A DNA stretch of 54,707 nt from Fidelibacterota bacterium (GTDB taxonomy: Bacteria; Fidelibacterota; UBA8477; JABMPR01), in the NCBI GenBank assembly GCA_016844955.1, contig JAERTH010000044.1, positions 1 through 54,707 on the forward strand. Direction: 5' to 3'. Within the stretch, counting starts at the first letter, position 1; each line of letters opens with the position of its first letter. Below, in pieces: positions 16,355 through 24,866 of the stretch. The notes below the pieces were generated by a model that was not told the DNA's origin, ran no database searches, and saw only the letters and a list, made by a program, of their open reading frames with translations. A program made the position numbers and the translations under genes.

Positions 16355-17632
16355 CTACTTAAACCTGATTCTTGGGTCAACTGTTGCCAGAGCAATATCG
16401 GAGAGAATATTTGCCACAAGACGAATAACCACCACAATCACAAGGAAGCCCAGTGTAATCGGATAGTCGCGATCCAGGATAGCCTGGAAACCAAGCTTCC
16501 CAAACCCATCAATGTTGAATACTTTTTCGATTAGATATGAGCCGGCGATTACCACTCCGATGACGCCACCAATACCTGAGGCAATGGGAATCACAGAGTT
16601 ACGAATTGCATGCACCCAGATCACACGTTTTTCCTGCAAACCCTTGGCAAAGGCTGTTCGGATATAATCTTGTGATATGTTTTCCAGCAGGCTGTTTTTC
16701 ATGAGAACCGTGAGACCTGCAAAACTGGCAATGGACCAGGAGATAATGGGCAGAATGGCATGCCAGAGTTGATCCTTGATCTTGCCCCATGCTGATAGGG
16801 TTTCCCAGACCTCAGATGGAGATCGAAACCCGCCCAGGGGAAAGACATCCCAGAAGGACCCACCTCCGAAGAGCACCAATAGCACACCACCCAGTGCAAA
16901 TCCTGGAATCGAGTATGCCACAAAGATGACTACACTGGAGAGAAAGTCGAAGGCAGAACCGTGGTTCAGTGCCTTGCGGATACCCAGGGGGATACAGACG
17001 ATATACGAAAGCAGCATGCCCGTCAAGCCAAAGAACATGGAAATCTTGAAGCGGGGAGCCATCACCTCAGTTACGGGTTGATCATATGTGTAGGATATTC
17101 CCAGGTTGCCCGTAAGAATCCCTGAATACTCAGTCTGAAAGATTGTTGCTAATATGACACCATCTTTAGAAGATTCGGTATCTATCGCGGCTTTCCAGAC
17201 ATCACTGTTCACACCTTTATCATCGTAGACACCGACGCTTTCACCTTCAAGCTTTAGGGTCATGTAGTTGCCACGACCTACATTCTTCTGTGCTGAAGTT
17301 GCACCATCCTTGAATTCAACTTCACGGTGCTTGATCTCTCGGGGCCATATGCCGAGCCAAATCAGATACCTTTGATAAATGGGTTTATCAAATCCATAAA
17401 AGCGCTTCAGCTCCCGTAATGCGGATTCCGGGAGTACTGAGCTCCCACCACCCATAATATCACCCACACTTCCCACAGCCTCACCTTGCTGCATGGCACC
17501 AGCCTGCAACTGTTGGATGGTTCTTTCCAATGGGCCTCCCGGAGCCATTTGCAAAATGACAAAGATGAGGATAGTTGACCCCAGAAAAGTGGGAATCATA
17601 AGTAAGATGCGACGTATAAAATAAGTTGTCAT
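16355..17632 (-). CDS. oppB: Oligopeptide ABC transporter permease OppB with enlarged periplasmic loop
   Basis: Inner-membrane permease. The N-terminus (TYFIRRILLMIPTFLGSTIL) and FVILQMAPGGP motif are classical OppB/DppB, and the EAA loop is seen in YIRTAFAKGLQEKRVIWVHA. At 425 residues it exceeds typical OppB by about 100. The extra sequence lies in the periplasmic region between helix 1 and helix 2 (about residues 33-190), including a charged block around REIKHREVEFKDG. An enlarged first loop is also found in YejB-type permeases, so relation to the YejABEF branch is possible. First permease gene after the binding-protein gene, separated from it by a decayed gene. Confidence 0.94.
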   Translation of the reverse strand: MTTYFIRRILLMIPTFLGSTILIFVILQMAPGGPLERTIQQLQAGAMQQGEAVGSVGDIMGGGSSVLPESALRELKRFYGFDKPIYQRYLIWLGIWPREIKHREVEFKDGATSAQKNVGRGNYMTLKLEGESVGVYDDKGVNSDVWKAAIDTESSKDGVILATIFQTEYSGILTGNLGISYTYDQPVTEVMAPRFKISMFFGLTGMLLSYIVCIPLGIRKALNHGSAFDFLSSVVIFVAYSIPGFALGGVLLVLFGGGSFWDVFPLGGFRSPSEVWETLSAWGKIKDQLWHAILPIISWSIASFAGLTVLMKNSLLENISQDYIRTAFAKGLQEKRVIWVHAIRNSVIPIASGIGGVIGVVIAGSYLIEKVFNIDGFGKLGFQAILDRDYPITLGFLVIVVVIRLVANILSDIALATVDPRIRFK

Positions 17633-17666
17633 TTAGAATTAATAAGTAATAAGGAAGAAGGAAGCG

Positions 17667-18080
17667 TTAATTCCCACTGGTTCTTGCTTTAATCCGTGAA
17701 GCTGCAAATATGCTCGTAAGCTCAACAGCTTCATCTTAGAGACCCGTCACCTTCTCACGCTTTAACAGGTTTGTCTCAATAATCAAATCAAGCCAATAAC
17801 AACATTTATCTGCTTCTTCAAGAACAATGCTTAACTAGGAGATAAATGATGCTTTGGATTGGGCCAAACTTGCAGCACGATAGTTTGCCCCGACCGATGT
17901 GGAAGACCTTAATAACTGCTTTCCTAAAACACGACCCGTATCAGAGTTTGGTAGCGCTCCTACAAGCTTAATACACCTAAGTGCAAATGCCTTTGTTCTT
18001 TCTTTTAGATCCCAGGCTTTACCCGTTTCCGAAACAAAAGACATCGATTCATCTTGTTTAGCTTTATACTTCTCCACCAA
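17667..18080 (-). pseudogene. Decayed four-helix-bundle protein (23S rRNA IVP / S23-like)
   Basis: A single frame from a TTG at 18080 (alternative ATG at 18044) to a TAA at 17667-17669 encodes a recognisable four-helix-bundle protein: AWDLKERTKAFALRCIKLV, then LGKQLLRSSTSVGANYRAA, then LSIVLEEADKCCYWLDLII and DEAVELTSIFAASRIKAR. Two in-frame stops interrupt it: TAG at 17835-17837, where the family usually has a lysine, and a TAA about 100 bp later, where leucine is expected. Each can be explained by a single substitution, with no frameshift. The family includes intervening-sequence proteins of 23S rRNA and free-standing homologues of unknown role. It lies within the Opp operon between the binding protein and oppB. 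Confidence 0.82.
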
Positions 18081-18122
18081 TCGCTTTACAGCCCTTCTTC
18101 TTTTTTCCTTTTTCCTTTTTAT

Positions 18123-20084
18123 TTATTGTTTGGCATTCAATTTTTTCAACAACTCGGGCCAGAACATGACATTCACATCACCCTTAGGCAATTGAGCATC
18201 TGCAGCAATGGCTTCTTCGAGTGCTGCTTCTTTTTCATCATCAAACCACCAGTGGGTGAACACCGATCTATAATCTCCGGTATAACGCCCGACCATGTAC
18301 TCTGGGTAGCCAAATTTATCCCAGAATAAGATGCGTTGATAATTTCTGGCAATACCCCAGGCAGCAGGGTGAATATCAGAATAAATACCATCAATCTCGC
18401 GAATAATTTCCACTCGTCTGGCCTGGTCAAATGTCACGTCATATTCGTCACACAATTCGTCAACACGGGCATTCTTGAAACCACTGATGTTGTTGGTATT
18501 GTTCTCGTCTGCCAGTGAGGATTTCAGAGAAGTTTCTGGATTTGGAAATACCAGACCATTCCAGGCCTGCATATAGATGGTGAAGTTGCGTTCCATGAGA
18601 TTTTTCCAGTTGGCGTTACCGTCGATATACTTGATCTGCATATCAATGCCATACTCTTTCATCATCTGCTGGACAGGTGTTACCATGTAGTCCACACCTT
18701 TCATGATGGCGATCTCAAACCGCAGGATGCGGCCTTCTTCATTAACCAGCCACCCCTCATCATTACGTGAGGTATACCCGGCTTCTTCTAACAGCTTCAC
18801 GGCTTTTTCAGGACTGTAAACGACCTTCTCGTTATCCGGGTTCTCGTAGACTGAACCTGAGTACAGTGAATTCATCATGGAATATTCACTGTAGTACATT
18901 TCTTTATTCATTTTTTCACGGTTGTAGAGGTAGGTGAAGGCCATGCGAATACGCTTATCGTCAAAGGGCCATTTTCTTATATTGAATGCAAATCCAGAGG
19001 TACCAGCTGGCTTCTCCGAGTAGACCTTGTGCTTCTGTACCCAACCCCTTTCAAGCGCATAGGGCCAGTTTGTTTCACCTGGTTTGAGGGAGTCTTCTTC
19101 ACACTCTTCAATCCACTCTCGAGATGCTGCTACGGTATAGAAATCTGCTTCATTCTTTTTGAATTTTTCGAAGATGAGGGCATTGTTATCTTTCACTACA
19201 ATGAATTTGATCTTGTCGAAATTCGCTGTGTATTTGTTCGTGGGATCCTCTTTGGCCCAATAATCATCCCTGCGAGTCAGAGTAAAAGACTCCTGGTTTA
19301 TGATATCTTCTTCCTTGATTTCATAAGGTCCTGTACCTGGCATCATTTTGAATTGATACTCCTTAAGGTATTCAGAACCATCAACCTGATTGAGATAATA
19401 AGATGGAAGAATTACCATGCTCCCACCAAAATAGAGAATGTTTCTCCAGCTCAGATCTTTGCATACCACCGATACGATATATTTTCCCTCTACAACAGGT
19501 CGTTCAAATTTTCCAAAAGTCAATTGGTCCGAAGGCGAAAGAATGGTTTCGTCCATATGGAGATCCCAGGTGGCTACAACATCTTCAGCAATAACCTCAC
19601 GACCATCTGACCAGCGGGCATCGGGATTGATGCGGAACCAGAGTTTCATTTTATCATCAGAGATCTTCCAGTGCGAAGCTAATGCTGGAATAAATTCAAG
19701 TGTCAGTGGGTGTGTACTAATCAAACCCTCATAGCACAGATTGGAAATGGTGTTATTCTCAACATAGTTGGCATTTTGGCCTTCAGTTCGCATGGTAGCA
19801 GGAAAACGCGAGGTGATGTGACGGAAGAGACCACCTTTTTTTGCACGTGGATCCCCAAAGAAAATTTGTTCTTCAGGTTTCATTTCATAGGTCACATAAC
19901 CCAAGTCTTCTGCCAGGTCTTCAAAACCATAGCCACCTTCTTCAGCCGGGGTAGTTGTATCTTTTACAATTTTGCTGACAGAATCACCAGCTGTTTCGGC
20001 TGTTTGCTTTTCACCGCCACCGCAGGACCAAAAGACCAGGGAAACAGCAAGAATCAACAGGACAACGATCTGAATACGTTTCAT
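18123..20084 (-). CDS. Peptide ABC transporter substrate-binding lipoprotein (SBP_bac_5)
   Basis: The signal peptide ends at a lipobox LVFWSC (Cys21), so the protein is a lipid-anchored periplasmic receptor. The SBP_bac_5 fold spans about residues 75-620, with family-type segments NLCYEGLISTHPLTLEFIPA, ARWSDGREVIAEDVVATWD and MMPGTGPYEI. At 653 residues it is larger than DppA-type receptors, and the C-terminal ILFWDKFGYPEYM segment resembles YejA-like proteins, suggesting medium-length peptides. ATG preceded by AAGGTG. It is the first gene of the importer operon; the 215 bp upstream contain no gene and only a weak promoter-like TTGAAA/TATAGA pair with 15-bp spacing. Confidence 0.93.
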   Translation of the reverse strand: MKRIQIVVLLILAVSLVFWSCGGGEKQTAETAGDSVSKIVKDTTTPAEEGGYGFEDLAEDLGYVTYEMKPEEQIFFGDPRAKKGGLFRHITSRFPATMRTEGQNANYVENNTISNLCYEGLISTHPLTLEFIPALASHWKISDDKMKLWFRINPDARWSDGREVIAEDVVATWDLHMDETILSPSDQLTFGKFERPVVEGKYIVSVVCKDLSWRNILYFGGSMVILPSYYLNQVDGSEYLKEYQFKMMPGTGPYEIKEEDIINQESFTLTRRDDYWAKEDPTNKYTANFDKIKFIVVKDNNALIFEKFKKNEADFYTVAASREWIEECEEDSLKPGETNWPYALERGWVQKHKVYSEKPAGTSGFAFNIRKWPFDDKRIRMAFTYLYNREKMNKEMYYSEYSMMNSLYSGSVYENPDNEKVVYSPEKAVKLLEEAGYTSRNDEGWLVNEEGRILRFEIAIMKGVDYMVTPVQQMMKEYGIDMQIKYIDGNANWKNLMERNFTIYMQAWNGLVFPNPETSLKSSLADENNTNNISGFKNARVDELCDEYDVTFDQARRVEIIREIDGIYSDIHPAAWGIARNYQRILFWDKFGYPEYMVGRYTGDYRSVFTHWWFDDEKEAALEEAIAADAQLPKGDVNVMFWPELLKKLNAKQ

Positions 20085-20299
20085 GTGAACACCTTAATTT
20101 TACGTTAATATATCTAGAGTTCTATAGGTTCTCATCTGAGCTTTCAACATACATTTTTTATGCCGTTTTAGCCACCTTTTGCTCCCGGTTTTTCTTGCGT
20201 TTTAATAACAATACTCAAGTTCTGTAATAATCAGGACAATGTCAGGATCATAGCCCAGCTTGAGTAGTGTTTCACATAAAAAGGGTGCTGCGCCCAGGG

Positions 20300-20833
20300 C
20301 TACTTGAGAACTGACCTAACAATCAAAAGACCGACTACTCCCGATAAAAAACCGATTAGCAATTTCAGTGACAGGGCCAGAGCTGGTTCCGTCACGGGCC
20401 TGTGTATTTTAAAATCCAGAGCGGCAATGAATCCTGGTTGATTTTTTTCAGCAATCATCAGCAATTCCAGAAAGTCTTCCTTACTGCGATAGCGTATCAA
20501 ATCCATGGTCTTTCCATAGGATTCGCTAACATCAGTGAATTGCCAACGAGCTGCCACTGCATCTCGATAACATGCTCGGGATGGTTTTGTGGGCCATGGT
20601 TGTGCCCCGGCAATTCCAAGGCAATAGAATCCTGGTTTTGTATGATTGAGATTGATTTGTTCAACGAAGGATTTGAATGCGCCCGGATCCTGGACTTGCG
20701 CTTCCACAAAGGTCAGATTACTAGCCCAGTCAACAGCACTGATTTGCTTGTCATGCCAGACCACAATTGCAGTAAAGGATAGCATAACCATTACGGTTGC
20801 TATTAGAACTCGTCCGCTACGTTTTATTTTCAT
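20300..20833 (-). CDS. Hypothetical membrane protein with one extracytoplasmic domain
   Basis: I recognise no certain family. There is one hydrophobic helix at the N-terminus (about 10-26), a roughly 125-residue soluble domain, and one at the C-terminus (about 155-174), so the domain is probably periplasmic with both ends anchored. The domain contains the segment LIRYRSKEDFLELLMIAEKN, which recalls the dimeric alpha-beta barrel families (DUF1330/NIPSNAP-like); this is weak. Two cysteines (YCLGIAG and RACYRD) could form a disulfide. It follows a small membrane protein gene by 20 bp on the same strand. Confidence 0.72.
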   Translation of the reverse strand: MKIKRSGRVLIATVMVMLSFTAIVVWHDKQISAVDWASNLTFVEAQVQDPGAFKSFVEQINLNHTKPGFYCLGIAGAQPWPTKPSRACYRDAVAARWQFTDVSESYGKTMDLIRYRSKEDFLELLMIAEKNQPGFIAALDFKIHRPVTEPALALSLKLLIGFLSGVVGLLIVRSVLK

Positions 20834-20853
20834 TTGATTGGATACAACTCTAA

Positions 20854-21267
20854 TTAGCGATTTTTCTTAATTAATTCGCGACTGAAAAAGACCAGACCCG
20901 ACCAATAAACAAACAGAGCCAAAATTATATAGATGAAGTGTGCTTTTCTGATGGACATGTCTATGCGGGAAAAATCAGTAATCAGAGTATTGACCAACAA
21001 AGCCAACACGGCCACTATACCTACCATGAGAATGGCCTTTATCAGGTCCGGACGGGGTTTTCTGGCTGCCAAAAGAAAGAACACGCCCCATCCAAAAGTC
21101 AGAAATGAAATAATGCGATCCTGATATGCATGGGAGGGAACATTATAATAAACAAATAGACCTGGAAGCTTAAGTCCTACAGCATGAACAAAAGCAACAC
21201 AGAAAAAATAAGCAGCTCCAGCGTATAAAAGCACTTTCAGGCTTTTTGAATGCCTCATTGGGGACAT
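20854..21267 (-). CDS. Hypothetical four-helix membrane protein
   Basis: No family recognised. Four predicted membrane helices are visible (about 11-30, 48-66, 73-92, 107-127), with charged ends MSPMRHSK and FFSRELIKKNR. The start ATG at 21267 directly follows the TAA of the epimerase-like gene with no spacer, so translation is likely coupled. Probably an integral inner-membrane protein of 137 residues; function unknown. Confidence 0.75.
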   Translation of the reverse strand: MSPMRHSKSLKVLLYAGAAYFFCVAFVHAVGLKLPGLFVYYNVPSHAYQDRIISFLTFGWGVFFLLAARKPRPDLIKAILMVGIVAVLALLVNTLITDFSRIDMSIRKAHFIYIILALFVYWSGLVFFSRELIKKNR

Positions 21268-22209
21268 TTAGACTTCCCCGAGATGCTGTTTGAACCAGCC
21301 AACGGTTTCGGCGATGGCTTCTTTGTGGGGGGTGATCTCTGCACCAAAGGCTTGCTCATATTTGGAGTGATCCACGATGTATGGTTCGCGCCAGGTATAC
21401 ATCATTTCCTTGACCTCCTTTAACACGGGGTTAAAGAGACCCAACATAGAAACCATGGTATTCCCAGCCGCCCTGGTTTTTATTTTTCCACCCAGTTCAG
21501 CCTCAATCAGAGCCAGCATTTCTCTGGTTGATACTGTGGGTGCACAGGGGGTATGCCAGGCTTTGCCAAAAGCTTTTTCATGCTGTCCCAGGGTTACCAG
21601 TCCCCGGGCAAAATCCTTGATATAACTGAAAGTATGCGGCAAATCGATGTTCCCCAAAAGGTTAGCGGTTTTGCCTGAAAACACAGCATCTAAAAGTACT
21701 TCACCAATGATGGCATTTAGCGTAAGCGGCCCATAAAAATCTGAAGTACGGCCGATAGTGACCAGATTATCACCTCGCTCGTGAGCATCCATAAAATACC
21801 TGGCTATATGGGCTCGTGTTCGGCCTTTGTGTCCTGGTGCGATATGAGGAAGCTCCTCGGTGATAGGGGCACCGTTGGTTGGTCCATACATATACAGGTT
21901 ATCACCAAAAATCAGTTTGGTGTCGGTCCGGGCAGCCCCTTTTAAAAATCCAGTTACCAGAGGAGGAAATTGCTCCGGCCAATTGGTGTAGGGCGGCATG
22001 GCGCAAAAATATATTGCGTCAGTTTCCTTACATAATTGAGTGACTTCATCAGGTTTACTTGCATCACAAGCTTGAATGTCTACACCTTTAGGTAGTCCCT
22101 GGGCAATTTCTCCACTGCGACTTGCCAGGGCCACGGATTCACCCTTTTGGAGCAACTCCTGCATAACCCACCAAGCCAGGGGACCGGTCCCTAATACAAT
22201 ATTTTTCAT
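21268..22209 (-). CDS. NAD-dependent epimerase/dehydratase-like protein (extended SDR)
   Basis: The Rossmann start is IVLGTGPLAWWVMQELLQKG, with the glycine pattern GTGPLAWW in place of the common GxxGxxG, so cofactor binding may be atypical. The extended-SDR segment DNLYMYGPTNGAPITEELPH holds the tyrosine expected at the active site, but the usual following lysine (YxxxK) is not clear, so the protein may be an atypical or NmrA-like member. Length (313) suits the family. AGAGGAAATG precedes the ATG. It lies between the APC permease and a small membrane protein. Confidence 0.85.
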   Translation of the reverse strand: MKNIVLGTGPLAWWVMQELLQKGESVALASRSGEIAQGLPKGVDIQACDASKPDEVTQLCKETDAIYFCAMPPYTNWPEQFPPLVTGFLKGAARTDTKLIFGDNLYMYGPTNGAPITEELPHIAPGHKGRTRAHIARYFMDAHERGDNLVTIGRTSDFYGPLTLNAIIGEVLLDAVFSGKTANLLGNIDLPHTFSYIKDFARGLVTLGQHEKAFGKAWHTPCAPTVSTREMLALIEAELGGKIKTRAAGNTMVSMLGLFNPVLKEVKEMMYTWREPYIVDHSKYEQAFGAEITPHKEAIAETVGWFKQHLGEV

Positions 22210-22245
22210 ATCATTTCCTCTCTTTTCCCCTGACTTGTTTTTTGT

Positions 22246-23667
22246 CTACAATTGTGGTCTCTTACGAAAATGAGTAAGACCATACCCCAGTGCAATAAGT
22301 ACGATTGGACCACCATAGGTCATGATGATGGCTTTGGCGGCGGCCGCACCTGTCTCCGCATCCACATAGTAATCTATTCCCGCTCCAAAGAAACCAGCAA
22401 TACTAATGAGCACCGTCATAACGGCGACTGATGTTGCCAGTTTATTTGAGCGCATCATTGTGAAGGGTCCAGGCTTATTTTTTAATCTGAACACCAGAAA
22501 GGCGGCGGCCAGAATAATGTAAGGGATCACCAGACTCAGAGCCGAGAGATCAGTAAGCAGCCTAAAAAGGGCATCGATGGATGTCAGCCCCATCAGCGGC
22601 AATGCGTTGAGAACAACGACCACGCCAGCTTGAATCCAAAGGGCATTGGCAAAGGAACCGGATTCATCGCGGGTTGTTAAAATTTTGGGGAAAGTGCCCT
22701 GGGGAACCTCGGCAAACATGGCCCGAATGGGTGATTCGATCCACACCACGTAGGCAGCAATAGAAGTGACCAGGAGAACTGCAGAATAAACCTGCACGAC
22801 TGCCTTTCCGCTAACGCCCCAACTCTCAGCAAGCTGCAAATACACAACATAACCTGCATCCTTTAGCCCGGCGTCTATTAATGCCTGGGGAGAAGCAACC
22901 AGACTGACAGCCAATGATCCCAGGATATACGCAACACCCACCAACAGGGTAGCCATGATTACACCCCTGGGGAAGTTCCTAATGGGTTGATCAACTTCGT
23001 GGATATAGGTACCGGCGACTTCGGCACCGGCCACGGCAAACAGTAACCATGAGAACGTGGCAAAATAGCTGGTGGAGAAATCAGGCATGGTGGTCTCCAT
23101 AGTCCATTCAGTGGCTGAAGGTGTACCCGTCACATACGCGAGATAGGCAAAAAAGATAAATAGGCCTGTTGTCAGAAAAGTGAATTTGCCTCCCCAGGTA
23201 CTGAGCCTTGAAAACTGTTTTACTCCCCTGGAAGCAATCCAGGTCAAGGCCAGGCACAGCAGAATGGCCAGGAAGGGCAAAAGCGTTACATTGTGGTCGC
23301 CAAATCGGTTCTCACCGAACAGCGCCCAGGATGCCATAACTGGCAATCGGGCAAAGACAAATTGCAGATAAAACAGGTTGGCTATAAAATATGACCAGGT
23401 TCCAAAAAAGGCCCATTTGTGACCCAAGCTAAAAGCGATCCAGCTATATATCCCGCCTCCTTTGTGCTTGTTAGCAGATGCCAACTCAGCAATGATGGCT
23501 GTGAGAGGCAAAAAATATAACAGACAGACCAGTAGCCAGGATGGAACGGCTGCAGGTCCCAGTGCCACACCATTGGTGGTAATGTTATTGAACCCAAAGG
23601 TGGGTACAAATATCAGCATAACCAGAGTCCAGAGCGACAAGCCCTGAGTCTTCTTCATAGCGGTCAC
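22246..23667 (-). CDS. APC-family amino acid permease/antiporter
   Basis: An integral membrane protein of 473 residues with about 12 hydrophobic helices. The conserved first-helix region (FVPTFGFNNITTNGVALGP), the helix-2 AELASANKHKGGGIYSWIAF motif and LFAVAGAEVAGTYIHEVDQP are typical of the glutamate/GABA-antiporter-like branch of the APC superfamily. The likely substrate is an amino acid; which one is not visible. Start GTG at 23667 has AGGA 9 bases upstream; an ATG three codons later is an alternative. It is 37 bp downstream of the lysine-dehydrogenase-like gene, so a role in lysine or glutamate movement is plausible by context. Confidence 0.93.
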   Translation of the reverse strand: MTAMKKTQGLSLWTLVMLIFVPTFGFNNITTNGVALGPAAVPSWLLVCLLYFLPLTAIIAELASANKHKGGGIYSWIAFSLGHKWAFFGTWSYFIANLFYLQFVFARLPVMASWALFGENRFGDHNVTLLPFLAILLCLALTWIASRGVKQFSRLSTWGGKFTFLTTGLFIFFAYLAYVTGTPSATEWTMETTMPDFSTSYFATFSWLLFAVAGAEVAGTYIHEVDQPIRNFPRGVIMATLLVGVAYILGSLAVSLVASPQALIDAGLKDAGYVVYLQLAESWGVSGKAVVQVYSAVLLVTSIAAYVVWIESPIRAMFAEVPQGTFPKILTTRDESGSFANALWIQAGVVVVLNALPLMGLTSIDALFRLLTDLSALSLVIPYIILAAAFLVFRLKNKPGPFTMMRSNKLATSVAVMTVLISIAGFFGAGIDYYVDAETGAAAAKAIIMTYGGPIVLIALGYGLTHFRKRPQL

Positions 23668-23704
23668 GTCAAATTATCCTGTTTAAATAAAGTGGATATA
23701 TGAA

Positions 23705-24838
23705 TCAAAGCCGGGTTTTCTTTAGATGGTAGTGAATCCCTCTTTGCTTCAGGTATTCCAGGATTGCAGCAAAGCAACCTGTCGCTTCACCTACAAACTC
23801 CGGTGGACTGATTCCCTTTTTTTGATACAGACCATCCAGAACCAGTTGTGTAACAGCAGTACAGGTATAGCCTGTGGTACGAGCCATGGAGGATGTCTTT
23901 GTTGCCGGATTGTATCGATCCAATAGCTCATATTTGTACAGAATTGGAGCCTGATTCTCAAGACCCTTGATCAGAATATTCATAATGGTGAATTCTTCTT
24001 CCTCTTCACCCAATTTCCACTTGGGAAAGAGCAAGGAGGTGGTGAAATCTATGGGGCGGATAGATTGTCCGGCCACCTGAATCTTTTCTTCACCAAAAAA
24101 TCCAGTTTCCCGGAGTACTCGCATGAGTTCGATATGACCGGGGTAACGCAGGGTTTTCTCCTTCATATTAGGCACATCAATGGTTTTGATAAGGCTCCTC
24201 AAGCCATCCGTGTTAAAGGCTTCCAGGGTGCCTACACCATCGAAATCGATTAATTCTGGTTCAGACAATGCTGTTTTTTCAACAACCTGTCCCCCTTCCA
24301 CCAACCTGGAAGTTCGGGTGTATTCTTCAATGACATCGATGGGTGAAAAGGGTGCTTTGTACTCGTATGGCCAGACCCGTTCACGGGGCAGGCCTCCCAC
24401 ATAGCAGGTGAAGTCTGAAACTTCCATTTTGGCATGATGGTTACCCAGAATAATGTTACTCATCCCTGGTGCCACACCAGCATCCATGACGGCCACAACA
24501 CCTTTTGATTTTGCCAGTTCATCAAGATCAAAGGGGTCTTCAGGAAAAAATGAGATATCTACTATATTTCTACCTGATTCAATCACCGTTTTCAGGGTTT
24601 CAAATCCCATAAAGCCTGGAACGGCATCAACCACGATATCAGCCTGGCTGATCGTCTCTTGAATAACCCTGGCATCTGCCAGGTCGCCTTGTTGTGTTTT
24701 AATGTTTGAGTTCCCAGCTAATAATGCCAGAGATGATGCGTCCCTGTCAACGGAGAGGACGGTGTGTTTTTGGCTTAAATCTATTGCCATGGCTCTCCCG
24801 ACCATACCAGCACCCAACACAGTTACGTTTTTACCCAT
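23705..24838 (-). CDS. Saccharopine dehydrogenase-family protein, lysine 6-dehydrogenase-like
   Basis: An NAD(P)-dependent amino-acid dehydrogenase. The N-terminal Rossmann motif VLGAGMVGRAMAIDL and the segments DAGVAPGMSNIILG, CYVGGLP, LEAFNTDG, RYPGHIEL and MARTTGYTCTAV follow the order seen in L-lysine 6-dehydrogenases, which oxidise the epsilon-amino group of lysine; saccharopine dehydrogenase proper is the main alternative. Length 377 is typical. AGGATGAATT precedes the ATG. Neighbours on the same strand are a histidine kinase 28 bp upstream and an amino-acid permease 37 bp downstream. Confidence 0.88.
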   Translation of the reverse strand: MGKNVTVLGAGMVGRAMAIDLSQKHTVLSVDRDASSLALLAGNSNIKTQQGDLADARVIQETISQADIVVDAVPGFMGFETLKTVIESGRNIVDISFFPEDPFDLDELAKSKGVVAVMDAGVAPGMSNIILGNHHAKMEVSDFTCYVGGLPRERVWPYEYKAPFSPIDVIEEYTRTSRLVEGGQVVEKTALSEPELIDFDGVGTLEAFNTDGLRSLIKTIDVPNMKEKTLRYPGHIELMRVLRETGFFGEEKIQVAGQSIRPIDFTTSLLFPKWKLGEEEEEFTIMNILIKGLENQAPILYKYELLDRYNPATKTSSMARTTGYTCTAVTQLVLDGLYQKKGISPPEFVGEATGCFAAILEYLKQRGIHYHLKKTRL

Positions 24839-24866
24839 AATTCATCCTGTCCTATTTTTTAAAGGG

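Noticed and set aside
17835..18080. Intact 81-residue four-helix-bundle gene
   Set aside because: Homology continues in the same frame past the stop at 17835-17837 to 17667, so this is the front part of a pseudogene and not a complete short gene.
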